Positions 8,270 through 17,066 of a stretch of 64,000 nt of DNA are shown here, piece after piece (position 1 is the stretch's first letter; every line of letters begins with the position of its first letter). Below the pieces are notes generated by a model. The model was not told the DNA's origin, searched no databases, and was given only the letters and a program-made list of their open reading frames with translations. Source of the DNA: UBA1258 sp963643225 (GTDB lineage Bacteria; Bacillota; Clostridia; Lachnospirales; Lachnospiraceae). The stretch is from the NCBI GenBank assembly GCA_963643225.1, contig CAVIIX010000004.1:62001-126000 (forward strand), written 5' to 3'. The position numbers and the translations under genes were made by a program.

Positions 8270-9490
8270 TTATTTTCCACTGTAATATGCTGCATCGGTT
8301 GAAGGATTGAAAATCATGTCAATTTCTTCTTCTTTTAATTCATAATTGTAATAAGTTTTATAAAAGTCTTTAACAACCTCTGTTATGTCGTAATCACTGT
8401 AATATTCAGGATATATTGTCTGGGCTACCCACTGAAGCATAAGAGAAGAATCAGCGGTAGGTGTAAACCAGCGATATATTCCAAGGGGATCCTTATATAC
8501 ATTGCCATCCTGAACGGCTTTTATGTTGCTCCAGTCCTGACCCTCAATTGTGTTGTTGTAAATATCCTCAGGCATACAGGAAGTAAAAGTTGTGATGAAA
8601 ATATAATCCGGATTCCAGGCCATTATCTGTTCCATGCTGACTGCTGCAACATTGCTGCAGTCAGAAGCAGCATTCTTCGCACCCACTGTTGTTGCCCAAT
8701 ACTGACTGTAAAGATCTCCACCGCCGACAGTTAATTTATCATTATCGTTGTTATAGATGAAAATAACCTTTTTCTTTTCTTCCTCAGGGATTGTTGAAGC
8801 TGTTTCTTTTATTTTTGCAGCAACTTCACGGCTATAATTTATAAGAGCCTCTGCACGGTTCTGCTCGCCCATTACCTGTCCTATGAGTTCTGCCCAGGAG
8901 GCGAAAAGCTCAATAGGGTCTGTTCCGTTTGTTTCAAGAGCAATAGCAGTAATTCCAACCGCTTCCAATGCAGCAATTTCATCGGTGTTTTTGTTAAGGC
9001 AGAACACAACATCGGGCTCTAATTTCATAAGCTCCTCGATATTTGTGTCATTTCCCTCTACAAAACCTGTCTCGATATCACCGATTTCAGGGCAGAGTAC
9101 CGTAAACATTGATGCAAGAGCAGCAGATCTTGAGGAAGGATTCATACCAACAATGTTATCGATTGTTCCTGTCACTGCAAAATATGCAGCGGGAAGAGGT
9201 CTGACACTTGAGAATGCAACTCTTTCAAATTTCTTGGTTATCGTAACGGTGCGGCCTGCCTGGTCTACAACCGTGTAAGGGTAGGAAATTTCATTTTCTT
9301 CAATACTTTCTTCTGAAACAACAGAGGTTTCCCAAATAGGCTCAATGCTTCCTTCTGAAACCACAGAGGCTTCCTTAATGGGTTCAATTTCTTCCTTGCT
9401 TCCGCAACCCATAAGAACTGCTGCTGCGATTCCGCAGACAGTTAAAGCAGCAGTAAGCGTTAAGGTTTTTAATTTTTCACGTATTTTCAT
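8270..9490 (-). CDS. ABC transporter substrate-binding lipoprotein (FecB/BtuF-like)
   Basis: 406 aa. An N-terminal lipoprotein signal ends in the lipobox LMGC (Cys at about residue 29). A Glu/Ser-rich linker follows, containing two tandem 14-residue units (EPIKEASVVSEGSI and EPIWETSVVSEESI). The metal-chelate-binding fold comes next (YPYTVVDQAGRTVTI, PDVVFCLNKN, NPDYIFITTF). The start has AAGGAG upstream. It would be anchored outside the membrane and deliver an iron-type chelate to the adjacent FecCD permease. No cobalamin-riboswitch-sized leader exists, which argues mildly against B12. Confidence 0.92.
   Translation of the reverse strand: MKIREKLKTLTLTAALTVCGIAAAVLMGCGSKEEIEPIKEASVVSEGSIEPIWETSVVSEESIEENEISYPYTVVDQAGRTVTITKKFERVAFSSVRPLPAAYFAVTGTIDNIVGMNPSSRSAALASMFTVLCPEIGDIETGFVEGNDTNIEELMKLEPDVVFCLNKNTDEIAALEAVGITAIALETNGTDPIELFASWAELIGQVMGEQNRAEALINYSREVAAKIKETASTIPEEEKKKVIFIYNNDNDKLTVGGGDLYSQYWATTVGAKNAASDCSNVAAVSMEQIMAWNPDYIFITTFTSCMPEDIYNNTIEGQDWSNIKAVQDGNVYKDPLGIYRWFTPTADSSLMLQWVAQTIYPEYYSDYDITEVVKDFYKTYYNYELKEEEIDMIFNPSTDAAYYSGK
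9305..9388 (-). repeat. 42-bp tandem duplication inside the lipoprotein gene
   Basis: Units 9305-9346 and 9347-9388 are imperfect direct repeats, in frame. They encode two 14-residue Glu/Ser-rich linker units just after the lipidated Cys. The duplication probably lengthens the tether between membrane and binding domain. Confidence 0.8.
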
Positions 9491-9526
9491 GTTTTTTCTC
9501 CTTTTTATTTCACAATGTCAATGTAG

Positions 9527-9598
9527 GCTTGTAACCTGGCACCTCGTAAGGAGCACCCACTGCCTAAAGGCAGTGGGTTTTCTTGAGCTTTTATAAAC
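9527..9598 (-). repeat. Palindromic intergenic repeat family A, copy 2 (minus orientation, partial)
   Basis: Read on the minus strand it starts TATAAAAGCTCAAGA and continues through the ACCCACTGCC/GGCAGTGGGT hairpin to ACGAGGTGCCAGGTTAC. It fills the gap between the FmdE-like gene and the lipoprotein gene of the same operon, so it would lie within the transcript and could process or attenuate it. Confidence 0.75.
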
Positions 9599-9626
9599 TT
9601 TATATTGTTTATAGGCTGGAAGCTTC

Positions 9627-10172
9627 TTAGACTAAGTTAAACAGATCTTTTGCATCTGTTTTCATAACAGCTTCCGCAAGGTCATGCCTTGCTTTTCGTA
9701 AAGCTTCTTTTTCAAAAGCACTTAATTCTTTATTTTCTGCCTTCTTTTTTGCGCAAAGCTCTGAATATTTATAAAAATCATCAGCAATAAGTCCGTCTTT
9801 TAAAGCTAAACAAATTTTCTTTTGCCCATATCCGATTTCGAAATAATACTTTCCTTTGCCTCCCGGTGTTAACGGAGCATCAACATTCTCAAGCTTTAAA
9901 GGATCAAGCATGAGTGTTCCTTTATCCCTCACCCGCAAAACCATTTCTACAGAATCGATTACTCCAAGGCCTCCGGTTCCTATTCCACTATAGAAAGAAA
10001 AAGTTCCTCTCTTAGGGATTGGATTGTCTGGATCTGTAAGAATCGGAAATGCAAATTCCATTATTTTATAGGCTAAAGCAACTCCGCCTATCATATTATG
10101 CCCGTGATATTTTAAAAGATCTTCATATTCAATTTCCAAAAGATCTGTCCCGTCATAAATTTTTAGCCCCAT
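9627..10172 (-). CDS. FmdE-family protein (variant), first gene of the metal-uptake operon
   Basis: 181 aa from the ATG at 10172, chosen because AAGGAG lies 5 bases upstream; a longer frame reaches 10220 without a ribosome site. The N-terminal YHGHNMIGGVALAY resembles the FmdE signature HGHxCPG, but the expected Cys is Met and the Pro is Ile. GTFSFYSGIGTGGLGVID and a C-terminal helical Lys/Glu-rich tail follow. FmdE-family proteins occur near molybdenum and other metal genes; their biochemical role is poorly defined. Here the gene sits directly behind a promoter with an iron-box-like operator and ahead of an iron-type ABC system, suggesting a role in metal or metallocofactor handling. Function not established. 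Confidence 0.7.
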   Translation of the reverse strand: MGLKIYDGTDLLEIEYEDLLKYHGHNMIGGVALAYKIMEFAFPILTDPDNPIPKRGTFSFYSGIGTGGLGVIDSVEMVLRVRDKGTLMLDPLKLENVDAPLTPGGKGKYYFEIGYGQKKICLALKDGLIADDFYKYSELCAKKKAENKELSAFEKEALRKARHDLAEAVMKTDAKDLFNLV

Positions 10173-10205
10173 TACGTCTCCTTTCGTCTTTGGATCATTT
10201 TTGAC

Positions 10206-10224
10206 ATTGGTTAGCCTCAACTAA
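10206..10224 (-). promoter_or_regulatory. Candidate DtxR/IdeR-type iron box
   Basis: The plus-strand 19-mer ATTGGTTAGCCTCAACTAA agrees with the classic iron-box consensus TTAGGTTAGCCTAACCTAA at 15 of 19 positions. It lies just downstream of the -10 of the minus-strand promoter at 10233-10261, where a bound repressor would block initiation. Iron-dependent repression of the FmdE-ABC operon is inferred. Confidence 0.6.
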
Positions 10225-10232
10225 CTGCATGC

Positions 10233-10261
10233 ATAGTAAATCTTTAGTTTTGCTTTGTCAA
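10233..10261 (-). promoter_or_regulatory. Promoter of the FmdE-ABC metal uptake operon
   Basis: On the minus strand: TTGACA, 17-base spacer, TACTAT. The start point would be near 10226, inside or next to the candidate iron box. Confidence 0.7.
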
Positions 10262-10279
10262 GCATAATTTTTAGAAATG

Positions 10280-10322
10280 GTTCATATAAGCAGCGAAGCG
10301 GATTGCGAATACAATTGACATA
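10280..10322 (+). repeat. Family A repeat, 3' fragment
   Basis: Contains GCAGCGAAGCGGATTGCGAATA and ends in TTGACATAAT, matching the right-hand end of the full-length repeat at 35241-35380. The hairpin part is absent. The TTGACA has no convincing -10 downstream here. Nothing else was recognised between the FmdE-like and MATE genes apart from the minus-strand promoter. Confidence 0.6.
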
Positions 10323-10427
10323 ATCAGCGAAATGGTTGCTTAAGAAAAGGATAGCGTTTTATTTATCAACATGATATATTAACTACTGTTGGAAAATAAA
10401 TTGGTAAAAAGTAGGATGAATCTTAAA

Positions 10428-11765
10428 ATGGAAATGACAAAAGGTAATTTGTGGAAAAATATATTGCTCTACAGCATTCCTTTAATGCTTACAAACCTGC
10501 TTCAGGTGTTCTTTAACCTGGCGGATGTGGCGGTGGCAGGAAAATTTGCAGGCCCTGTGTCTCTTGGGGCGGTTGGCTCTACCACAATTCTTATTACACT
10601 CACCACCGGCTGGCTTATAGGAATGTCAAACGGTGTAAATTCCCTGACGGCATTTTTTATAGGTGCTAAAAATCCTGATGAGGTTAAAAAGATTACATCA
10701 ACAGGCTTTATACTGTGCCTGGGAGCGGGGATTTTTGTTACCGCGGTGGGAATAGCGCTTTCTGCACCGGTTTTAAAGTTAATGGGCACAAAGCCTGAGC
10801 TTATGGAGGAAGCCCTTATTTATTTTAGAATTTACATGCTTGGATCGCCTGCCCTTGCGATTTATAACTACGGTAATGCGGTGCTTTCAGCTGCAGGAGA
10901 TACAAAAAGTCCTCTTAAATTTTTGTCAATTTCAGGGCTCATAAACGTATGTCTTAATCTTTTGTTTGTTATAGCTTTCAAGATGACAAGTGACGGCGTG
11001 GCTTATGCAAGCATTATTTCCCAGTATATTTCGGCAACGCTGATTTTGCTAGAGCTTTTATCTAAAAGGGAAGGCTACGGCTTTTCTGTCAAAAGAAAAG
11101 ATTTATCAATGCAGGCAGCTTTAAGGATACTTGCAATAAGTATTCCTGCGGCTATTCAGTATTCACTTTTTGCAGTGGCAAATCTTTTTGTACAGTCTGC
11201 GGTTAATACTTTTGACCATGTAACGGTTGAAGGAAATTCGGCGGCAGCCAATGCAGACTCTGTTATTTATCAGATGATGGCAGCCTTTTATATGGCTTCC
11301 ACTGCATTTATAGGTCAGAATCACGGGGCGAAAGAATATAAAAGAATTTTAAAGACGTATTTGATTACAACAGTGTTTTCTTTTGGCGTAGGAGCAATTT
11401 TAGGAGCATTTTTATACATATTCAGATATCCGTTTTTAAGGATATTTACAAATGAAGAAGCGGTTGTGGAAGCGGGGCTTGCACGAATAGCGATTATGTC
11501 ATTTTCCTATGCGGTTTCTGCATTTATGGACAATGCAACTGCTGCAGCAAGAGGCATTGGCAAGACACTTTTGCCTACGGTTTATGTTATTTTGGGAACG
11601 GTTGTGTTCAGAATTGTATGGATTTATACGATTTTTGCAAAATATCATACCATAGAATCCCTTTACCTTCTCTATATTTGTGCCTGGACCTTTACGGCCA
11701 TAATGGAAAATATTTATTTCTTTAGGGAGTACAGGAAATTAAAATCCTGTAAAATGCCATATTAA
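10428..11765 (+). CDS. MATE family efflux transporter
   Basis: About 445 aa with twelve predicted membrane segments. The start MEMTKGNLWKNILLYSIPLM matches the usual MATE N-terminus. MATE proteins export drugs or metabolites using Na+ or H+ gradients. The frame extends upstream to a TTG at 10389 and an ATG at 10416, but ribosome-binding sequences are weak everywhere; the ATG at 10428, about 11 bases after TAGGA, is preferred. It is the first of four MATE genes in the window. Substrate unknown. Confidence 0.9.
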   Translation: MEMTKGNLWKNILLYSIPLMLTNLLQVFFNLADVAVAGKFAGPVSLGAVGSTTILITLTTGWLIGMSNGVNSLTAFFIGAKNPDEVKKITSTGFILCLGAGIFVTAVGIALSAPVLKLMGTKPELMEEALIYFRIYMLGSPALAIYNYGNAVLSAAGDTKSPLKFLSISGLINVCLNLLFVIAFKMTSDGVAYASIISQYISATLILLELLSKREGYGFSVKRKDLSMQAALRILAISIPAAIQYSLFAVANLFVQSAVNTFDHVTVEGNSAAANADSVIYQMMAAFYMASTAFIGQNHGAKEYKRILKTYLITTVFSFGVGAILGAFLYIFRYPFLRIFTNEEAVVEAGLARIAIMSFSYAVSAFMDNATAAARGIGKTLLPTVYVILGTVVFRIVWIYTIFAKYHTIESLYLLYICAWTFTAIMENIYFFREYRKLKSCKMPY

Positions 11766-11791
11766 TTCGGAATCATATAATAAGAATAAAC

Positions 11792-11833
11792 AAAAGCTAG
11801 AGAGCGCCCACCGCCTAAAGGCAGTTGGACTAT
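11792..11833 (+). repeat. Family A repeat, degenerate fragment
   Basis: AAGCTAGAGAGCGCCCACCG followed by CCTAAAGGCAGTTGG resembles the first hairpin of family A, with several substitutions. It lies 27 bases after the MATE stop. Confidence 0.5.
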
Positions 11834-11883
11834 TTGGAAATTTTTCACTGATGTCCGTGATTTGTAAACCTGACAAAATAACA

Positions 11884-11907
11884 ACATATGAGCAAATAAT
11901 CATATGT
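11884..11907 (+). promoter_or_regulatory. Inverted repeat upstream of the ABC exporter
   Basis: ACATATGA (11884-11891) and TCATATGT (11900-11907) form a perfect 8-bp dyad with an 8-base spacer. It lies 20 bases before a possible -35 (TTGAGC, 11928; 17 bases to CATAAT, 11951). It is a candidate operator for an unknown regulator. Confidence 0.4.
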
Positions 11908-11954
11908 AAAATTGTGTAAAATGTGCATTGAGCATCACAAAAATATCCTTCATA

Positions 11955-11993
11955 ATGGGTACAGTTAGCAAAGGCTAACCGTACCCATTTTTG
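11955..11993 (+). terminator. Terminator-like hairpin just before the ABC exporter genes
   Basis: ATGGGTACAGTTAGC pairs with GCTAACCGTACCCAT (one mismatch) around a 4-base loop, followed by TTTTTG. It ends only about 15 bases before the ATP-binding gene and just before its GGAGG. It may terminate read-through from the MATE gene or act as an attenuator in the exporter leader. Confidence 0.65.
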
Positions 11994-12008
11994 TAAAAGG
12001 AGGATTCT

Positions 12009-12710
12009 ATGGGCTTTGTAGAAGTTAAGGATTTAAAAAAACATTATGGCGAGGGAGAGAGTGAGGTCGCTGTTCTCAATGGAGTTAATTTAGAAATTGA
12101 GAAAGGAGAAATATGCGTCTTACTAGGTCCTTCAGGATCTGGAAAGTCAACTCTTTTAAATATTATTGGAGGAATTGATACTGCAGACTCAGGGTATGTC
12201 TCAATTAACGGAGAGAAGACTAAAGATATGAACGTGCGAAATCTTACAAGGTACAGAAGAAATCATTTGGGATATGTATTTCAGATGTACAATCTGATTC
12301 CCAATCTGAATGTAAGAGAGAATATCGAAGTTGGGGCTTATCTTTCGGATAAGGCGCTTGATGTCGACGACCTTTTAAAAACACTTGGGCTCTTTGAGCA
12401 CAGACATAAGCTTCCTAATCAATTATCCGGAGGACAGCAGCAAAGAACGGCAATAGGACGTGCTATCGTAAAGAATCCGGATTTGCTGCTTTGCGACGAG
12501 CCTACAGGTGCGCTTGACTATAATACCTCAAAAGAAATTTTAAAGCTCATAGAGGATATCAATCATAAGTATGGAAACACCGTTATCATAGTTACACACA
12601 ATGATGCCATTAAAAACATGGCAGACAGAGTTATCAAGCTTAAAGACGGAGCAGTTCGCAAAAATTATCTTAACGAAGAAAAAATTCCTGCCTCCGAGCT
12701 TGACTGGTAA
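12009..12710 (+). CDS. ABC transporter ATP-binding protein (MacB/LolD type)
   Basis: 233 aa. Walker A is GPSGSGKST (residues 40-48), the signature is LSGGQQQR and Walker B is LLLCDEPTGALD, all intact. It is the ATPase partner of the FtsX-like permease that starts 9 bases downstream. Such pairs in Firmicutes move peptides, antibiotics or lipoproteins, or act in mechanotransmission. An AAAGGAGG site precedes the start, directly after a terminator-like hairpin. No two-component system is adjacent. Confidence 0.93.
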   Translation: MGFVEVKDLKKHYGEGESEVAVLNGVNLEIEKGEICVLLGPSGSGKSTLLNIIGGIDTADSGYVSINGEKTKDMNVRNLTRYRRNHLGYVFQMYNLIPNLNVRENIEVGAYLSDKALDVDDLLKTLGLFEHRHKLPNQLSGGQQQRTAIGRAIVKNPDLLLCDEPTGALDYNTSKEILKLIEDINHKYGNTVIIVTHNDAIKNMADRVIKLKDGAVRKNYLNEEKIPASELDW

Positions 12711-12719
12711 GGAGGGCCT

Positions 12720-15110
12720 ATGAAAAATCCGCTTAGAAAGAGATATCTTCGTGAAATAAGGACAGATTTTTTGAAATATCTGATTATTTTTCTTTTTATG
12801 GTTATGCTGATAAGCCTTGTTTCGGGGTTTTTAATCGCAGATAAAAACGTTCACAATGCATTCAATGAAGGCCTTGAAAAATATAACGTTGAGGACGGAC
12901 ATATTACCTTTAATACAGAGCCTGATAAGGAGGTTTTAAGCAAAATCGAAAAGGAAAGCGCCCTTACCTTTTATGATTTGAAATATTTTGAAGAGGATCT
13001 TGAAAATTCAGATAAAACGCTGAGAGTTTACAAGGACAGGGATGAGGTAAATAAGGAGTGTCTGATGAGCGGCAAAATGCCGGAGACTGCAGGAGAAATT
13101 GCTATAGACAGAGCCTTTGCCGTAAATAACAATATTTCTGTCGGAGACATGATTACCCTTGGAGGAAGAAGCCTTAAATGTACAGGACTCATAGCACTGG
13201 TCGATTACTCGAGCCTTTTTGAAAATAATACGGACATGATGTATGACGTATTCAATTTTGGTGTTGCTGTTATGACGGCTGAGGGCTTTGATGAGTTTAA
13301 CAGCTCACATCTTTACTATAATTTCGCCTGGACCTACGATAAGAGACCTTCCGATGATATAGAGGAGGATGAAAAATCCAATGCGCTTATTGATGTATTA
13401 ACACAGACGATAGAAAGCTATGATGAGGAGCTTTTTAAGAATAAGCTTGAGGAAATTAAAAAGGATACTGACAAACTGCTTAAGCTTTCGACTATGAGTG
13501 AGGAGGAGATTAAGGATTATGTAACAAATCAGTGTACCTTGCTGGACGTTGATGCTTACATACCAAGATACAATAATAACGCAATAAATTTTGCGGCCGA
13601 GGATATGGGCTCTGATGCTTCAATGATTTGTATGCTTGCTTATATCATAATTGCGGTAATTGGCTTTGCATTCGCCATAACTATTTCAAATACCATTATG
13701 AAGGAATCCGGTACTATAGGAACACTTCTTGCATCGGGCTACACTAAGGGTGAACTTGTAAGGCATTATCTGACACTTACTGTATGGGTGACAATTTTTG
13801 GCGCGTTAATTGGAAATATTCTTGGCTACAGCGTATTTAAGAATATGTTCATAGAGGTTTATTACAACAACTATTCGCTTGCAACGTACGAGGACTCCTG
13901 GAACAGGGAAGCCTTCGTGCTTACAACGATAATACCCATAATACTTATGTTTGTCATAAATCTTACGATACTGGTATCAAGGCTAAACATTTCACCGTTA
14001 CGTTTATTGCGTCATGATCTAGACGGAAAAGGGAAAAAGAAGGCAATTCGTTTGCCGGGGAAGCTTCCCTTTATGCACCGCTTCAGATTAAGAATTTTAT
14101 TTAAAAATATTCCTTCATATATAATACTGATGCTTGGCATAATCATTGGAGGAGTAGTTATTGTATTTGGACTGATGCTTATTCCACTGATGGATTCCTA
14201 TTCCGAGCTTGTGACAAAAACAAGACTTGCAGACTACCAGTATATTCTTGCATCGGAGGAAGACACCGGTGAAAAATCTGCCGAAAAATTTGCGCTTTCA
14301 ACGTTTGATTTTGAAAAGGAAGGCTTTGTTGCAGATGAGGTAAGTGTATACGGAATTGAAGAAAACAGTAAATATGTAACGGAGAAAATTAATGCCGGAA
14401 AAGCTTTAGCTTCAAATTCCTTCATGGGAAAATATGGCATTAAAATCGGAGATACGGTTACCTTAAAGAATCATTTTTCCTCAAAGGAATATAGCTTTAC
14501 TATTGAGGGCGAGTATACCTATGATGCGGCGATGGCTGTTTTTGTAAACCTTGATGATTACAGAGAAATTTTTGAAAAAGACGATGATTATTTTACCGGA
14601 TATTTTTCAAATGTTAAAATAACCGACCTTGATGAAGAAAAAATTGTATCGGTAATTACACTTTCCGATTTGAATAAGCTTGGAGAACAGTTAAGAAAAA
14701 GCTTTGAATCCTATATGTCGATGTATGTATGGCTTGGTATCGGAATATTTGTACTGCTGATGTTCTTGCTTACCAAACAAATCATTGAAAGAGATCAGGT
14801 TTCAATATCAATGACAAAGATCTTGGGCTTTTCAGAAAGTGAGATAGCAAGACTTTATCTGCTGATGACAACAATTGTTACAGCGGCAGGTCTACTTATC
14901 AGCATTCCCTTAATCGATGTTGCATTGAGATGGTGCTTTAGGGTATATATTTACAGGATGATGGCAGGATACCTTCCCTATATGGTAGATTCAAGCTGTT
15001 ACGTTAAGCTCTTTGTATACGGAATGATTTCTTATGTGGGAGTTGCATGTGTGATGATGTTTAAGATTAATAAAATACCCATGAGCGATGCTTTAAAGAA
15101 TGTTGAGTAA
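12720..15110 (+). CDS. FtsX-like ABC transporter permease
   Basis: 796 aa. An N-terminal membrane helix (about residues 18-45) is followed by a large extracytoplasmic domain, three helices (about 300-430), a helix near 465-490, a second extracytoplasmic domain and three C-terminal helices. This is the two-FtsX-module layout of large Gram-positive permeases. The motif TIMKESGTIGTLLASGYTKG is the FtsX coupling region; SMTKILGFSESEIARLYLL is its C-terminal counterpart. It works with the preceding ATPase. Substrate unknown. Confidence 0.92.
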   Translation: MKNPLRKRYLREIRTDFLKYLIIFLFMVMLISLVSGFLIADKNVHNAFNEGLEKYNVEDGHITFNTEPDKEVLSKIEKESALTFYDLKYFEEDLENSDKTLRVYKDRDEVNKECLMSGKMPETAGEIAIDRAFAVNNNISVGDMITLGGRSLKCTGLIALVDYSSLFENNTDMMYDVFNFGVAVMTAEGFDEFNSSHLYYNFAWTYDKRPSDDIEEDEKSNALIDVLTQTIESYDEELFKNKLEEIKKDTDKLLKLSTMSEEEIKDYVTNQCTLLDVDAYIPRYNNNAINFAAEDMGSDASMICMLAYIIIAVIGFAFAITISNTIMKESGTIGTLLASGYTKGELVRHYLTLTVWVTIFGALIGNILGYSVFKNMFIEVYYNNYSLATYEDSWNREAFVLTTIIPIILMFVINLTILVSRLNISPLRLLRHDLDGKGKKKAIRLPGKLPFMHRFRLRILFKNIPSYIILMLGIIIGGVVIVFGLMLIPLMDSYSELVTKTRLADYQYILASEEDTGEKSAEKFALSTFDFEKEGFVADEVSVYGIEENSKYVTEKINAGKALASNSFMGKYGIKIGDTVTLKNHFSSKEYSFTIEGEYTYDAAMAVFVNLDDYREIFEKDDDYFTGYFSNVKITDLDEEKIVSVITLSDLNKLGEQLRKSFESYMSMYVWLGIGIFVLLMFLLTKQIIERDQVSISMTKILGFSESEIARLYLLMTTIVTAAGLLISIPLIDVALRWCFRVYIYRMMAGYLPYMVDSSCYVKLFVYGMISYVGVACVMMFKINKIPMSDALKNVE

Positions 15111-15118
15111 AAATGGGC

Positions 15119-15156
15119 TAAAAAGACGGACCGGTAAAAACCGATCCGTCTTTTAG
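15119..15156. terminator. Bidirectional terminator between the ABC permease and proS
   Basis: AAAAGACGGACCGG and CCGATCCGTCTTTT pair around TAAAA, with A-run before and T-run after, so it can serve both converging genes. Confidence 0.85.
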
Positions 15157-15161
15157 TTATG

Positions 15162-16904
15162 TTACATTCTGTCTCTTACTTTTGAATTGATGGAAGCATA
15201 TAAATCTGCAACCAAAGCCTTGGCTTCCTTAAGAATATCTTCTTTTGCCACAAGCTTCTGTACACTCTTGTCTCTTGTTGAAAGCTCAACCATGCCGTTT
15301 GCGAGGTTCTTTGGACCTATAGTAATTCTTACAGGCACTCCTAAGAGGTCTGCATCTGCAAACATAAAGCCTGCACTTACGTCTCTGTCGTCGTAGATTA
15401 CTTCATAGCCTTCATTTTCAAGCTCCTTGTAGAGAAAATCAGACAATTCCTTACATTCAGCATTGTCGCGTCTCATACAGCATAAGTGTACTTCCCAGGG
15501 AGCGATGGTGATGGGCCAGATAGGACCTCTGTCATCGTGGCTTGCTTCACATACAGAAGCTGCAAGCCTGCCGACGCCGATACCATAGCAACCCATGATG
15601 GGAGTATTTACGGAACCGTCTTCAGCAGTGTAGGTCATGTTCATGCTCTTTGAATATTTGGTACCAAGCTGGAAAATATTACCTACTTCAATGCCTCGGC
15701 TGATACGAATTGTTCTTTTGCCGCAGCAGGGGCAGATGTCGCCGGTGCGAATCTTTGCTACGTCTACATATTCAACGTCACCAATATCGCGCTTGATGTT
15801 AAGGCCTACGTAGTGGTAGTTTTCTTCGTTGGCACCTGCGCAAAGGTTTTCGATGCCCTCTAAGGATTTATCATATATGATTTTGCATTTTGCATTCTGG
15901 TTGTAGGGGCCACAGAAGCCAGGAACCAAACCTGATTTTGCAGTAACCTCAGCGGGGTGTACCTTGCTCTTTAAATAATTTGTAAGCTTTGTTTCGTTGA
16001 CCTCGTAGTCACCGCGTAAGAAGACTACAATATATTCGTCTGTGCAGTTATCCTGATACATAACTGCCTTACAGGATTCTTCAACCTTTGAATTAAGGAA
16101 ACCAACCACATCCTCGATGGTCTTCATATGAGGAGTTTCAATTTTCTTTAGCTCGGACGCGGGAGCAGAGCCTGTATTATCCACGATACAGTCGGCAGCC
16201 TCCATGTTGGCACTGTAACCGCAGTCGTCGCAGAGCACGATTGAATCTTCGCCGGCATCTGTTAAAAGCATGTATTCGTGGGAAACGTTACCGCCTATCA
16301 TACCTGAGTCTGACTTGACGGAAATAACCTCTGGCACGCCTGCACGCTCAAAAATCCTGAAATAGGAGTTTGCCATGATGCCGTAATATCTCTCAAGATC
16401 CTCCTGGGAGGTGTGGAAGGAATAAGCATCCTTCATGGTGAACTCTCTTACACGGATAAGACCGGCACGGGGACGGGCTTCATCGCGGAATTTTGTCTGA
16501 ATCTGATATATTGAAAAAGGATACTTGGCATAGGAGCTTCCGTATTCTCTTACAAGCTGAACAGCTGCTTCCTCATGGGTCATACCAAGCACCATGGAGG
16601 TGTTGTTTCTGTCTGTAAATCTTAAGAGCTCATCGCCTACGGATTCAAATCTTCCGGACTCCTCCCAAAGAGCACCCGGAAGCACTACAGGAAATAAAAC
16701 CTCCTGTGAATCTGCAGCATCCATTTCTTCTCTGATAATGTTTTCAATCTTTGCGGTAATGCGCTTCATGGGAGGGTAGAGTGAATAAATACCGTTTGAA
16801 ACGTATTTAATATAGCCGCCTCTTAATGATAATGCGTGGCTGTCGATTACACAGTCGGCTGGTCTTTCCTTGAATCTTAATCCTACAAGATTATTAAGTT
16901 TCAT
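15162..16904 (-). CDS. proS: Prolyl-tRNA synthetase (bacterial type)
   Basis: 580 aa, matching ProS enzymes with the internal editing domain. It attaches proline to tRNA-Pro. Class II motif 1 region (MDAADSQEVLFPVVLPGALW), motif 2 (FRDEARPRAGLIRVREFTMKDAY, in two parts) and motif 3 (GCYGIGVGRLAA) are present. The editing insertion lies around residues 225-400. The start has AAAGGA upstream. The 160-base gap to the divergent cardiolipin synthase gene is too short for, and shows no sign of, a T-box leader. Confidence 0.96.
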   Translation of the reverse strand: MKLNNLVGLRFKERPADCVIDSHALSLRGGYIKYVSNGIYSLYPPMKRITAKIENIIREEMDAADSQEVLFPVVLPGALWEESGRFESVGDELLRFTDRNNTSMVLGMTHEEAAVQLVREYGSSYAKYPFSIYQIQTKFRDEARPRAGLIRVREFTMKDAYSFHTSQEDLERYYGIMANSYFRIFERAGVPEVISVKSDSGMIGGNVSHEYMLLTDAGEDSIVLCDDCGYSANMEAADCIVDNTGSAPASELKKIETPHMKTIEDVVGFLNSKVEESCKAVMYQDNCTDEYIVVFLRGDYEVNETKLTNYLKSKVHPAEVTAKSGLVPGFCGPYNQNAKCKIIYDKSLEGIENLCAGANEENYHYVGLNIKRDIGDVEYVDVAKIRTGDICPCCGKRTIRISRGIEVGNIFQLGTKYSKSMNMTYTAEDGSVNTPIMGCYGIGVGRLAASVCEASHDDRGPIWPITIAPWEVHLCCMRRDNAECKELSDFLYKELENEGYEVIYDDRDVSAGFMFADADLLGVPVRITIGPKNLANGMVELSTRDKSVQKLVAKEDILKEAKALVADLYASINSKVRDRM

Positions 16905-16987
16905 GTCTTTTTTCCTTTATATATATTATATTTCAAAGTTTCTAAAAAAAGATAACACTCAAAGCACCGTTTGTCAATCAGACGCCC

Positions 16988-17016
16988 TTGAGAAATCCCC
17001 ATTTTTCCGATAAAAT
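16988..17016 (+). promoter_or_regulatory. Promoter of the cardiolipin synthase gene
   Basis: TTGAGA, 17-base spacer, TAAAAT. The start would be about 45 bases before the ATG. Confidence 0.65.
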
Positions 17017-17066
17017 AAAACCTGATATAAAATATTGTGCGGCTTTGTGACAGGTAAAGGTGAGCA

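Noticed and set aside
9491..9626. Cobalamin riboswitch before the ABC lipoprotein gene
   Set aside because: The gap is too short and is occupied by a family A repeat; no B12-box sequence was seen.
16905..17066. T-box riboswitch before proS
   Set aside because: Only about 160 bases separate the divergent genes and no specifier stem or T-box sequence with terminator was seen.
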